Below are positions 23,764 to 34,744 of a stretch of DNA of 64,000 bases, piece by piece. Position numbers and translations under genes: made by a program. The stretch is from Temnothorax longispinosus (Eukaryota > Arthropoda > Insecta > Hymenoptera > Formicidae), in NCBI RefSeq assembly GCF_030848805.1, contig NC_092368.1, positions 6,420,441 through 6,484,440 of the forward strand, in the 5' to 3' direction. Position 1 is the first letter of the stretch, and every line of letters starts with the position of its first letter. A model generated the notes under the pieces. The model searched no databases. It was not told the origin of the DNA and was given only the letters and a program-made list of their open reading frames with translations.

Positions 23764-26700
23764 ATTTGTATATATTATTAAATGAACTATTGATTTGACA
23801 TACTGTTTTGCTCGATTGTTGGCCTTTATTTCCATTGTATTTGACATATACGAGCGATTACTTTATTTATTCGTTTCTCTTTGTACTTTATATCTGTCGC
23901 GTGAGACCGTCGACTTTTCCGCGTTCGATCAACTTCACGAATCTCTCGTAAATAAACATTTCTTTTAAGCAAGGAGAGAAGAACACAAAGTGAACATTTA
24001 TTTACGTAAAGAGTTTGTTGCGTCAAAAGAACATGTTTATTGTTAGGTACAAATGATGACAAACTTCTGCGCAAAAATGATAACAATTCATAGCGACGAA
24101 TTTGTGCTGCTCAAGAGATATCATGTACCTGTGATATTTTTGAGAAATTTTGATTTTTAACTTGAAAACAAAATAAATTATTTACCTTGAAATACCATTC
24201 GTTTCTTTTAACCTAGTTTCTTATTCGTAATATAAAAAAGAATGACGTAATTTTAAAAATAAAGTGTTTTTTCTCTGATACACTGATATTAATTAATCAA
24301 AACTTTTCTGATACCATTGAATTACTGTGTGCAACTCTCTCAAAAACACAATTGTAATTTTTCAAAAATTGGCCAATTATATCCAGCACAATTAAAAATG
24401 CAAATTCGCATCACTTTATATAACATTAAGAAGAGCGAAGAAAGATGTGTGACATAGACGAGTCAAAAAACAAGAAAATGTATAGTAGTGTTTATTTTCG
24501 ATAGTTGTTTCAATGTTGTTTTTAATTAAAAGTAAGATGTTATTTAATTTTATCTGAAATATATATGTATATATAATATATATACTTCCCTTTTGGATAA
24601 CAATACACTTCCCTTCAACTGTATTGAATATCTGTTACAGTAACGTTTTGCAGCAGTAACGTCTGCTCGATATGGAATTTTTTTGGCAACGACAAATCAT
24701 TCAAAGGACATAGGTTTACACGGCGGAAGCAAGGAGTCATGATCCACAATCCGATTCGATAATTACTTTTATTTATAATTTATTCTAAACATTTTACGAT
24801 AAAATCATGTAATCATATGACTTTAACAAACGCATTTAATTCTTACTCACAAAGAAATAATACGATTATGAATCGGAAAAAACGTTATAAATTTTACGAC
24901 GTATTGGTGTTACATAGGCGAAATGCACAGGGCATATTAAAATGTACCTATATCAGTGAAAATTTATATAATGCAGTGAGATCAAATATGCCAGGCGTAA
25001 AATTACAAACAAGTATCGTAGGTCGTAAAAGAGCTTGTTCCGAAGTGACCATTGCAGCTGCAATTAACACGACGCGCAGCGCAGATAATTGCAGTTCGGT
25101 AAATCTAATGGCGCTAAGAAGCCATTCGGAAGCGTTAATTTAGCGACGATCGTAAAACGTAATTTCGCACTGCGCCGTGAACAGTCGACTTATCTTGCAA
25201 TAGATCGGCAACAGCTCGCTGTGCAAGGAAGGTCCCACGTTGACACGCGATATGTCGCTCGGAGGAGGACTGCGCTTAGATACAACCCAGTCACAGTCAG
25301 CTTTTCGGATTCCATCGAGTCATTATGCTTGATAAAACGTATACAACGCGATTTAGCGCGTAATTAAGTAAAGATCGGAAGAAAGGAACGTGTATTTATA
25401 AGCGAAAGAAGTCGCGGATGCTGGTCATTCGTCAATAATGGGTTTATTTTTATTTTTGTATGCAAACTTGCATGAATATTTTATCGTTTATAGCATTGTA
25501 TATGCAATGTTTTATCGTATTGTGTAATGTTTTATTATTCATTTTTCGATCTTATTTTATACGAATATCATATTTTTTTATTAGGTGATAATAATAATAA
25601 GATTTATTTGAAAATTCTTCCACATTTGGATTTATGTTTCTCTTCTTGACATACAGTCTAGCTGAGAAAATTCGTTTATATTCGTCTTCTTCATCATTTT
25701 CTGCTCTAAAATCTAGTTTTTCTCTAATAATAATATTTGCAGTAAATTTAGACAATTTTAACATTTTAGTTTCTATTTCTAGCAATCTGAAAATTGTATA
25801 ATTTTATAGCAAGGTGGATTTTTTGGGGAAATCAGTACATAGTGTTTAATTAAATTACAAAAGCTTTCTCTTTTTACTGATGAAATGGTTGTATTTATTA
25901 AAGCAAAGACTATGTTTTCTCAGGTTAAAAATTCTTGTCAGAAAATAATGAATAGATTTATTTTTATCTTCATTAAAAATGTTTAAAATCGTGGAAGTTG
26001 AAAGAGCTCTTGGGCATCGATTTTTCAACTCGGCAAAGTTTTGTTTAACCTTGCCTTCTTGTCGTGATTTCTGCTGCTATTTTTTAATATCAATTTTTTT
26101 CTCTCATTGTCGACGTCGCGAGCAATTGCTTTGTTTTTATTTTGTAATAAATTTATCATTACAAATATAATTTTAGATGTTGGAACCTGTTAGGAAATAT
26201 AGGTATTTTTATTGTCTTTTATTGTCTTTATATCATCGAAGGCGATAGCGCATTACTGAAATTTATTAGAGTTAAATTTGCGTCACGAATAATTAACTCG
26301 CTTTGTAAAAATTTTCCGGTTTTCATATTCAGAATTTCGGATACCATTGCATCGATCCAACGATCGATCGCATAATTAAGCTTCGAGCATCATCTTGCAT
26401 TTTGTGATATTACTAATACTTCAATTATTATAAAAACAGTTTTTGTGTGTGTGAATATGAAACTTTTTATATATAAATGATACTATAAGCAGAATAAAAC
26501 ACCGAAAAATAATCTCATAGATCATATATATCTATATTTTATTATTAATATAATATAAATATATATTACTACTGTATAAATATATTATTATTATTAGATA
26601 TTAGCTTTTAAATTATAAGCCATAAAAGAAAAATTTTTCGCTAATTAATTTTCTCAGAGCTAAATAATAAGATTATATTCCTCAGCTAATGTCAACTGGA

Positions 26701-27355
26701 AAGGGAATATATTTTAATAGAAATTTGATTTAAAATTTATATAATACTGTCAAACATAGCAATAAGTTATTATACTTCTTTTATTATAGAAAAATTAACT
26801 ATAAGTTTGAGGTGGTCAAAGAATATGTCATTAAAAAAAGATATTCGGATTTTAAAAATATTGTCACTTTATTCTGTTTATGATATTACACAATTAATAT
26901 ATAAAAGAGCTTCATATTTTTATTTTACTTCATTATTTCCGCACTATTTATACTGTATAAAATTTGTATATCTGTATTATTGTTGTAAACTGTATTTTAC
27001 TAATTGTGTTATTATAATAATAAATTGAACTAAAGCATGAATGTTAGCTAGCGTCAATGAGAGATAATTGTAATTTTCTCAGTTTTAATTAAAAATCATA
27101 AATTGACTTTCTCGCGCATTTAATTCTTTTACTGTATTTGCGCTTCATAATTATAGAAAGAGACCTGCTCTAAAGAGACATCCTCCCTTGCAAGCAACGC
27201 ACGCGAGGAAAGGTAACATGAAAAAATTACAAAATTACAAAATTACAAAAACAAAAGTAGCTGTTTACTTCGAGATGGTCAATTCCCGGTCTTACGACGA
27301 CCAAAGATTTTTTTTCTTCAGTTCAGCGAGTACTCCGAGCGTTCGTGAGTCTTTT
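23764..27355. other. AT-rich presumed intron
   Basis: Long AT-rich stretch without recognised exons. Two overlapping plus frames at 24817-25367 stay open for about 550 bp in a locally less AT-rich patch, but show no domain I know. If the terminal exon at 37764 is right, all of this is intron. Confidence 0.4.
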
Positions 27356-27566
27356 AATAGAGTCCCTCTAATAAGAGTCGCGACACGGAGCTGCAACTTT
27401 TAATTGGTTTGCATTTTCGGCAAAAGCACGAGAAACAGAAAGAGAAAGAGATATAAGAGAGAAAGAGAAAACAATATGAATGTACATCGCTTGTATATCG
27501 CTTTCTCTTTCTCTCTTATTTTGCCGAAACTCAAGATGTCGCGACTCTTATTAGAGGGACTCTATT
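27356..27566. mobile_element. palindromic MITE (AATAGAGTCCC ends)
   Basis: About 211 bp with inverted ends starting AATAGAGTCCCTCTAATAAG; the arms continue through GAGTCGCGACA and then through an A/G-rich to T/C-rich mirrored interior around 27440-27525. No coding capacity. Confidence 0.65.
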
Positions 27567-28431
27567 TTTTAATATCCTTCCCTGACACCCCCTTTCTCCC
27601 CGCATTTCTTAGGGCACGCACACGTGGACGCGCGGGCGCATCAATGACTGTGAGCGCGCTGGCTATCGACGATGTTGCACGTCCCAGCTCGTCCAGCCAC
27701 CCACACACGAACACCCGCTGACAACGCAGTAGGAGGGTCGAGGAGAAGGAGGGAGGAGGGGAAGGAGAGAGGAGTACATGCGAAGGAACACGCGAGCACG
27801 CGACACACCATGGAGAACACGCGCAATTTCGCAACGCGCGAAGAATGCCGCGAGTGCAGCTGCGGGTCGTTCGCTCGCTCGCTCGCTCGCCCGCTCGCTT
27901 GCCCGTTCGCTCCTCGGCATCCGGATTCCAACGTGAGGAAACCCCGAGCGAATCGGATAGAAGCCGCCGAGCCAGGGAGATCGGATCGGAGCCTGCAAGA
28001 AGCGGTGGTCTTCCGAATTCGTCCGCGCGCTCGCTTACGGGGAGAGAAAGAAAGAAAGAAAGAGAAAGGAGGGTGAGCCCGAGGGGAAGCCGGAATTCGG
28101 TAGTAACGGTATATGGGAAGCGTGGCGTAGGCGGACGTCCTTGATTCTGACGATAGCGATCGAGACTCCCTCAGATCCTCAGCCCCCTCGTCATCGCGCC
28201 GTCCCTCCCTCCTTCCCCCCCGGGTACCCCTCTTCCCCGTCTGATTGGATCGCGACGGAACTAGATTGCAGGACCGGTCGAGCAGTCACGTGTCGATGAC
28301 TTTAGCAGGAATCGATGACCGAGGGGGAAATCGTACCCTCCTCTCGACTGGACCGGAACAAAAAATCTCGAAACTCGCGTGCCTCATGTTTTATATATAA
28401 ATATAATAAAAAATAATATATATAATAATAT
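27567..28431. other. CpG-rich island with tetranucleotide run
   Basis: Strongly CpG-rich from about 27600 to 28300, including a (GCTC)n-like run at about 27868-27912. All frames are open for long stretches, as expected of GC-rich DNA. Could be a promoter or 5' exon of an unidentified gene; a donor-like GGTGAG lies near 28069. No domain seen. Confidence 0.35.
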
Positions 28432-29302
28432 AGGGGAGACCGGGGCAAACTTGACACTAGGCTTTTTGCCAATTTAAATCTATCGTAGAAACTTGCCTGT
28501 CCTACTGTAAATGCGTCTTTATGTGCCAGTATTATCAACGGAATTTGGTGACATTCTGAGTTATGGTGTAACTTTAGCGCGACATAAGCGTTTTCGATAG
28601 TAAAAAGTAATTTTTCTGATCTCTCGAAAATTTCTACTCTTTCATTGAGCTTTACTCTTGCGAATCTACCGGTAAGTGATTTTGATGGGAAATTCGATGC
28701 TTTATATGAATCCGATAATAGTTTTTACATATTTTCAAAATTTTTACATTTTTGGAGTAACAAAAGTGAAAAACGACGTTTGAGGCAAAGTCGACACCAC
28801 GCTTTATCGGCTCCCGATAACAAACGATGCTTTTGTTATGCAGCTATATGGCCATGACAAATGTGTGCGCACGTCTAATTGCAAATTTACTTACATAAAT
28901 TGTTTTTCAGATATGAGTTTAGATGAAAATAATTGAATGTTCAACAATTTTTGTTCTCATTATTTCTGCAATGATTGTTTTACTTAATTTCGAATTTTTG
29001 TACTTTCTAAATACACGATAAACAATATATGTTTAGTTTCAGACAATAAAAAATAAGTTCCAGATCAAATTGTGTCGATCAGTTGAAGCGTCGAGTTTGC
29101 TCCGGCAATTCAATTTGAAAATTTGTCTTTGCGTCACTTTTTCTTTCCTGGGGGCAAAACTAAGCGACGTACAGTAAAATTTCCTTAAGCAATTTTACCT
29201 GAAGGAATACTCTTTAAATGTGTACCATTTGCTTGAAAATTTTAATTAATTGTTGAAAATTGCCTTTGAAAAAATCGTGTCGAGTCAGCCCCGGTCTCCC
29301 CT
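28432..29302. mobile_element. DNA transposon derivative with AGGGGAGACCGGGGC ends
   Basis: Perfect 15-bp terminal inverted repeats AGGGGAGACCGGGGC lie 871 bp apart, with the similarity continuing imperfectly into ...GACAC. Flanks are AT repeats, so a short target duplication (ATAT) is possible but ambiguous. The interior has no transposase frame. It directly abuts the element at 29309. Confidence 0.7.
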
Positions 29303-29308
29303 ATATAT

Positions 29309-30048
29309 ACAGGGTGTCCAAAAAATCGCCTACTCCACTTCGGGAGGTGATTCAGGACCCAAAAACAAGTAAAAAAGTTCATACAAACATAGGTCCGGAA
29401 ATGAGCCGTCTCCGAGTTATAGCCACTTTTATGTTCAAAAATCGTAATTTAGAATCCGCTTGGCATCCCTCTTTCTTAATTATTTCTTAAATTAAAAATT
29501 TTTATTTTTAAATATTTTTAATTTTTTTATTTTTTTTTAATTTTTCAATATTTGTAAATGCGATTACATTATTTTTAAAAAAAATCAGTTGTTTTCACGG
29601 CTATTCAAAATTAGTTGTTTTCACGGCGGCTACTTGAAATCAGTTGTTTTCACGGCTATTCAAAATTAGTTGTTTTCACGGCTACTTGAAATCAGTTGTT
29701 TTCACGCCTATTCAAAATCAGTAAGTAAATCACGGCTTTTCAATAAGTTTCAAATTATTATTTAACAACACCTTACTTTTAGGTTGTATCTAATCTTTCC
29801 GTATTCATCAATGGATCGTTTAAGTTTTAATGAATTAGCTGATATTTAAAAATAAAAATTTTTAATTTAAGAAATAATTAAGAAACAGGGATATCAAGCG
29901 GATTCTAAATTACGATTTTTGAACATAAAAGTGGCTATAACTTGGAAACGGCTCATTTCCGGACCTATGTTTGTATGAACTTTTTTGCTTGTTTTTGGGT
30001 CCCGAATCACCTCCCGAAGTGGAGTAGGCGATTTTTCGGACACCCTGT
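29309..30048. mobile_element. TA-flanked palindromic element with ACAGGGTGTCC ends
   Basis: Terminal arms of about 200 bp (29309-29510 and about 29850-30048) are inverse copies beginning ACAGGGTGTCCAAAAAATCG (the other end has ACAGGGTGTCCGAAAAATCG). TA lies on both sides. The centre holds a short tandem array. Non-autonomous; the CAGGGTGTCC-type end is common in insect genomes. Total about 740 bp. Confidence 0.75.
29585..29735. repeat. tandem array of a GTTGTTTTCACGGCT unit
   Basis: Five units, each with GTTGTTTTCACG, separated by alternating spacers ending in TATTCAAAAT or TACTTGAAAT. A higher-order period of about 50-55 bp is visible. Lies at the centre of the palindromic element. Confidence 0.75.
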
Positions 30049-30176
30049 ATATATATATATATATATGTATAAATATATATTTCTCTCTTGTACATGCGCG
30101 GATATTTTGATTCTCTAAATCTCAAAATCATCATAGAGTGGTTTTGCCACTAATATATTAGTGATTGCAATACTTA

Positions 30177-30323
30177 GGCCGGTATTCATATAGTCGGATC
30201 TTATTTCAAGACCGTCTTAAGTAATGTCTTAAGACGCTAATACGGCTCTGTGATTGGCTTATGATATCTTAAGGTAAAACTTAAGATGGTCTTAAATATA
30301 AGAATCGACTGTGAATACCGGCC
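30177..30323. mobile_element. 147-bp MITE with GGCCGGTATTCA ends and TTA target duplication
   Basis: Inverted ends GGCCGGTATTCA, flanked by TTA at 30174-30176 and 30324-30326. A 3-bp TWA duplication is typical of PIF/Harbinger-type elements. It is inserted in GAGTG/CACTC copy D; deleting it with one TTA restores the family sequence. A degraded relative occurs at about 32034-32155. Confidence 0.75.
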
Positions 30324-30462
30324 TTAGTCACTCCAAAAGAGAAGGTTGTCACTCTAATTTAAGTAAATGCGGGCATTCATAAGGTAGGAGTGAATTTTTC
30401 ACTCAAATTTTTAGAGTGACTACTTTACCGGAGTGATTCAATCTCACTCTAAAAGCTATACT

Positions 30463-30593
30463 CTAACAACAAATATATATTCTAAAAATGTTCAAAGGAT
30501 ATCATAAGTATATAAGATATTATAAAGATGTATCAGTACATTAAGTACATTCTTGGTATATTTTATAGATATACAGGATATTAATGCTGTTAG
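30463..30593 (+). mobile_element. CTAACARCA repeat family, copy 1
   Basis: About 131 bp with loosely inverted ends (CTAACAACA; TGCTGTTAG). It matches, in opposite orientation, 55996-56128 along its length, including ATATATTCT near one end and CTATAGATATACAG-like sequence near the other. It sits inside the GAGTG/CACTC copy D region. Confidence 0.6.
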
Positions 30594-30929
30594 GGCAGTG
30601 AATTTTTTACTCAAATTTTTAGAGCGGCTACCGGAGTGATACGATCTCACTCCAAAGTTATAGTGAATTATGATTCACTAAAGATCGACTGATAAGTGAA
30701 TCTAAAAGAGTGTTCCACTGAAAATTGTAAAGTAAAATAATTCACTCCTATGGATATACTGATGTACTGCACTCAAAAAGAGTGCCCTTTCACTCAAATG
30801 GAACGCGATTTTACTCCAACTTAGCGCAATTTTACTCTTTTGCACAGATTCAATGTTCACTTTTCGTTACACTTGCATTTCATTCGTTTTGAATGATATT
30901 TCACTTTGACTCTTTGACTTTTAGATATA

Positions 30930-31772
30930 TCCCAGGTAGCGCATATAGTTTCATATACGTTGTTTGAACGTATACATAGTTTCATAACCGTAAAAAACCA
31001 TTAAGAAACGTATTTTTTACGTTTCTACAGTTAACAAAAATACCTGGTTGTTAAATTTTTCCTTTCAAAATTATAATTTGCTTTATATATGTTATATAAT
31101 AGCCTTTAATAACCTTTTTTGAAACATTTAAATTTATATTGCACTAATTATTGCATAAAATAAATCATTTTATCCATGCACATATATCCACTTATTTACT
31201 TTAATTAATTTTGTCCTACCGGTCTTAATCTATTTGTCATCAGACAAATCTGTGCTTAGAAAACTTCCAAACAGTTGCAAAATAAACGTTCTGCTGAACG
31301 TGGCCATTGAAAGAACATTTATACGTATGTTCCGTTTTGAAGAACTTCCTGAACTGATGCACATCAGTAATGCAATTAAGTTAGAGTGAACAAGTATATT
31401 TTGTTTCACTTTAACTTATTGCACGAATGTTCACCAGTTCAGGAATTTCTTCGAAAAAGAATAGATGTCATAGATGGTATATGCATAAAGCTTGTAGAAC
31501 ATTCTCACGCATATCTCAAAGACGTCATAAACACGTTTAAAAGACGTGAAAAGTAGGAATTTTAAATGTCTTTATCTAAAATCTCTTTATCATTAAAACA
31601 AAACGTTTCTATAATAGTTTTTTAAACGTTATTTTATCGGAAAAGAAACGTTCCATCGAACGTTTTTCGAATGGACATTTTTACTCATAAGAAACGTTTC
31701 TAGAAATCGGTTATAAAACGTTTCGGAAAAACACTTATAAAATATTTCTGAAACGTATATGTGCTACCTGGG
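30930..31772. mobile_element. ATCCCAGGTAGC-ended element, long copy
   Basis: Inverted ends ATCCCAGGTAGCGCATAT and, inverted, ATCCCAGGTAGCACATAT, about 843 bp apart. The interior has many AAACGTTT-like palindromic motifs. No transposase frame. Short relatives with the same end type are at 55880 and 59513. It truncates the right end of GAGTG/CACTC copy D. Confidence 0.7.
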
Positions 31773-32033
31773 ATCTTTTACCAAATGCGTATTATATATA
31801 CGGCGCGTAAAATCACCAGGGTTGAAAAATAACGTTATTCGTAACGCCGTTACCGTTACAGTTACACTTTTTTACACTTTTTTGGTAACAGACTGATAAC
31901 GGCGTTACTTTTTCTTTTTTTAACTGTAACAGTAACGAATTTTTTAACAGTTACTTTTTTATCGTTACTTTTTATATTTTTAATCTATTTATGACATAAT
32001 TTTCGTATATTCAATAATTTAGTCTTCGATCGA

Positions 32034-32155
32034 TATTCATAGTCCGTTGTTATATTTAAGATTGTCTTAAGAATAGTTTTAAGATATCATAAGTCAATTA
32101 ATCACAGAGCCGTATTAGTACCTATAAAAACAAATTTTATGAATACTGGTTTTGA
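32034..32155 (-). repeat. degraded GGCCGGTATTCA-family MITE
   Basis: Contains ATATTCATAGTCCG at one side, GAATACTGG at the other and ATCACAGAGCCGTATTAG internally, matching the inverse of the element at 30177-30323 with many changes. Lies inside the hAT element at 31817. Confidence 0.5.
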
Positions 32156-32194
32156 TGCCGCTGCGCTTTTAGAATGTGTTAGAATTTTTAAACA

Positions 32195-32311
32195 TACTCT
32201 CTAAATCTGAATCAGTGAATAGTACTGTGAATCAGTGAATAGTCACTGATATCAAGTGGCATACTTTACACTGATATCAGTGACTATTCACTGATTCAAA
32301 TTTAGAGAGTA
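32195..32311. mobile_element. short hairpin MITE sharing TACTCTCTAAAT ends
   Basis: 117 bp with inverted ends TACTCTCTAAATCTGAATCA and the inverse of TACTCTCTAAATTTGAATCA, continuing through CAGTGAATAGTCACTG. The 12-bp tip equals the tip of the GAGTG/CACTC family, suggesting mobilisation by the same transposase. Nested inside the hAT element. Confidence 0.65.
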
Positions 32312-32829
32312 AAATTAAGTATAAATAAAATTAAGTACAAAAAAGTATAAAAATATTTGACTGTAATTATAAATTTAATAAAAACTAAAAATGTTTATTT
32401 GTATTTTGAGTACCTAATTATAGAGCCTTCCTTTTAAATTTTTTGTGGTCTTACGATTTAAAATATAAAATTTTATTGCTTTTATTAATATTTTAACAAA
32501 AAATATTTTAAAAATAAATTTTTTAGTCTGTAATCTCGTTTTAACATAAAAAAAGTAACGGAAAAAACAACGAATTTTACTTTTTACTCCCGACTGCTGC
32601 CAACCAAAGGTTGTTAAGTAACGGTAACGGTAACGAGTTACTTATTGAGAACCAGTAACTGAACGGTAACTATAGTTACTTTTTTGACTCGGTAACGAGT
32701 AACGGTAACTAGTTACTTTTAAAAAGTAACTTCCCTGAAAATCACAGATGAATTTCTATTTTGAATTTCGTCGCTGAGTGCGGCTTGTCGAAAAAAAGAG
32801 AGCCCGAAATAGAGCGGCAGCTCCCGGAA

Positions 32830-32852
32830 AGAGAGAGAGAGAGAGAGAGAGA
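32830..32852. repeat. (GA)n microsatellite
   Basis: Short uninterrupted dinucleotide run of about 23 bp. Confidence 0.75.
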
Positions 32853-33229
32853 ATTTTGCCGCCGCGCCGTGCGCGGATCACGATAAGAGCCGCGAATAAT
32901 TGATATCATTAATAATCTTACTGACAAACCGGCGCTACCATTTAAATGATTCCAGGCGGATGCAACATCGATCAACTGTGCATCGCGAAAGACTGACAAA
33001 TTATTGTCCAATGTAATGTATCGCTTTTACATCTATCGCTTATTATAACGTATCGTTTGCGTTTGAGCAAACCGTCGTGCTTTTGATTGAATCATTCAAG
33101 ATAAATAAACGCGTTTACATGGTATCGTAAAAATGCGCAGTAGTTTTTTCCTATCGAACTTCCGATTAGTTTACACGCGCTATTAAATAAACGAATAAAT
33201 AAATTTTCAATTCAAAGTTGCCAAAAATA

Positions 33230-33708
33230 TACTTTCTAAATCTCATAGAGTGATTTCGCCACTATATTAGAGTGATTGCGATTGTCACTCCAAAAAAGAG
33301 GGATTTTCACTTTAATTTGAGTAAATGCGGACACTCATAAGAAGTGAATTTTTCACTCAAATTTTTAGAGCGGCTGCTCTACCGTGGGAGTGATACGATC
33401 TCACTCTAAAACTATAGTGAATCACGATTTCACTAAAGACATGAAAATGACTAACAGAGTAAACTTTAATTTTCCACTCAAATTTGTAGAGTGACATAAT
33501 TCACTCCTATGGACACTGATCTACTGCACTAGAAAAGAGTGCCCTTTCACTCAAATGGAGCGCGATTTTACTCCAACTTACAGTGCAACTTTACTCTTTC
33601 TAGAGTGGTAAATCACTCGAAGTGCACAGACTCAATTTTCACTTTTCGTTACACTTATACATTTCACTCGTTTTGAGTAATATTTCACTTTTCGATTTTT
33701 GGAGAATA
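33230..33708 (+). mobile_element. GAGTG/CACTC palindrome MITE, copy E
   Basis: Essentially full-length copy (479 bp). Ends are TACTTTCTAAATCTC and GGAGAATA, slightly degraded. The interior shows the same ordered chain of mini-palindromes as copies A-D. Confidence 0.75.
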
Positions 33709-34744
33709 CATATGTTTCACGTGCAGATCCGACGGAATATACGATGCCGGTACTTTTAGAAAGAATTGGAAGGCATGCAGTAGCTACGTAATGAAATCGT
33801 AAAATTAATGCGCGGAATTAAACGTTACGCCTAATTATATGCGGATTGAGTACCCTCTCGTCCTCCTAGATACCGGGCAAATTTCACACCGCGGAGGATG
33901 CCAGCGACCTTCGTATACCCTCGTTCGTGCGAGAGAGTGTACGGATCGTGTCGCGATACCGTAAATTTACGACGGTCACCGAGCGAATCCATTTGTTTCA
34001 TCTGCATCTGCTTAGCACGCTAATGCCGCTTTCCTCGTATTCCTCGTCTCGCGTCGCCGGATCCCTTACTTTTTCTACTCGGAAACAGGGAAGGGCCTGG
34101 CTTCTTCGACGTTACGTTTGTTGAAACGTAAACGAACCCATCCACCGATAAGCGGAAGCCGGCCGCAATGCTGTATCGGGCGGAAGCGCGAGAGAGAGAC
34201 AGAGACAGAGATACGTTACGAGAGAGATTTTACACTCGCGAATGTATAAATAAAAGTTATTGCCCTCGCAGCCGCGAGTCGACCTTTTATTGAAATACAA
34301 AAATATCTCCTCACGTGGGAAAGAGTAGGAAACGTAGAAAGTATCGCTTAGTCTCTTGCGAAAGCGACTTTCAACTCGTTTCGTTCGCTCAACCTTTGCA
34401 GAATTTTTTGGAGAAAGGGGTACGGGCGACGCGCGGTCAGAATGAAATCTAACGCAGCGAGATTGGACGCTAACGGCGGACACAGTAAGAAACTTTTCAG
34501 CTCCCGTCTATATCGATGTTCGTTAGAACGTATAGCTGCATTCCTCGAAGGACTTTCGTCTAGTCGTCTGCAATTAAAGGAATGCCCGTCCGCCTCCGGG
34601 TAACGATTATTCATAAAGAAATATCTTTGCACTATTTTGCATTCTATATCATACTGATCGTTACTGTTGCTTTCTAATGTATATTACCAAACCAAGCAAA
34701 GTTTCAGAGCAGAATAAAATTTTTCATTTTATATTTATATACAT
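33709..34744. other. CpG-rich island in presumed intron
   Basis: CpG-rich from about 33850 to 34600. Overlapping open frames on both strands with no domain. No supported exon. Confidence 0.35.

Larger units (their letters stand above)
30110..30926 (+). mobile_element. GAGTG/CACTC palindrome MITE, copy D, multiply interrupted
   Basis: Left end TTCTCTAAATCTC near 30111; right end stops at CTTTTAGA near 30925 where the CCCAGG element begins. It is interrupted by the element at 30177-30323 and the repeat at 30463-30593. Around the second insertion a part of the body is present twice (30383-30460 and 30598-30665), so this may be two overlapping copies or a partial duplication. Confidence 0.7.
31817..32737. 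mobile_element. non-autonomous hAT element with perfect 8-bp target duplication
   Basis: Starts CAGGGTTGAAAAATAACG and ends AAGTAACTTCCCTG; the 8-bp AAAATCAC occurs directly on both sides (31809-31816 and 32738-32745). CAGGG/CCCTG termini plus an 8-bp duplication define the hAT superfamily. Subterminal DNA at both ends is crowded with GTAAC/GTTAC motifs (many CGGTAACGG), likely transposase binding sites. No transposase frame; 921 bp. It contains a nested hairpin at 32195 and a degraded GGCCGG-type MITE. Confidence 0.85.

Noticed and set aside
24817..25367. Two overlapping plus frames of 108 and 92 codons
   Set aside because: No recognisable domain or splice logic linking them; considered as a decayed element or viral relic but nothing supports it.
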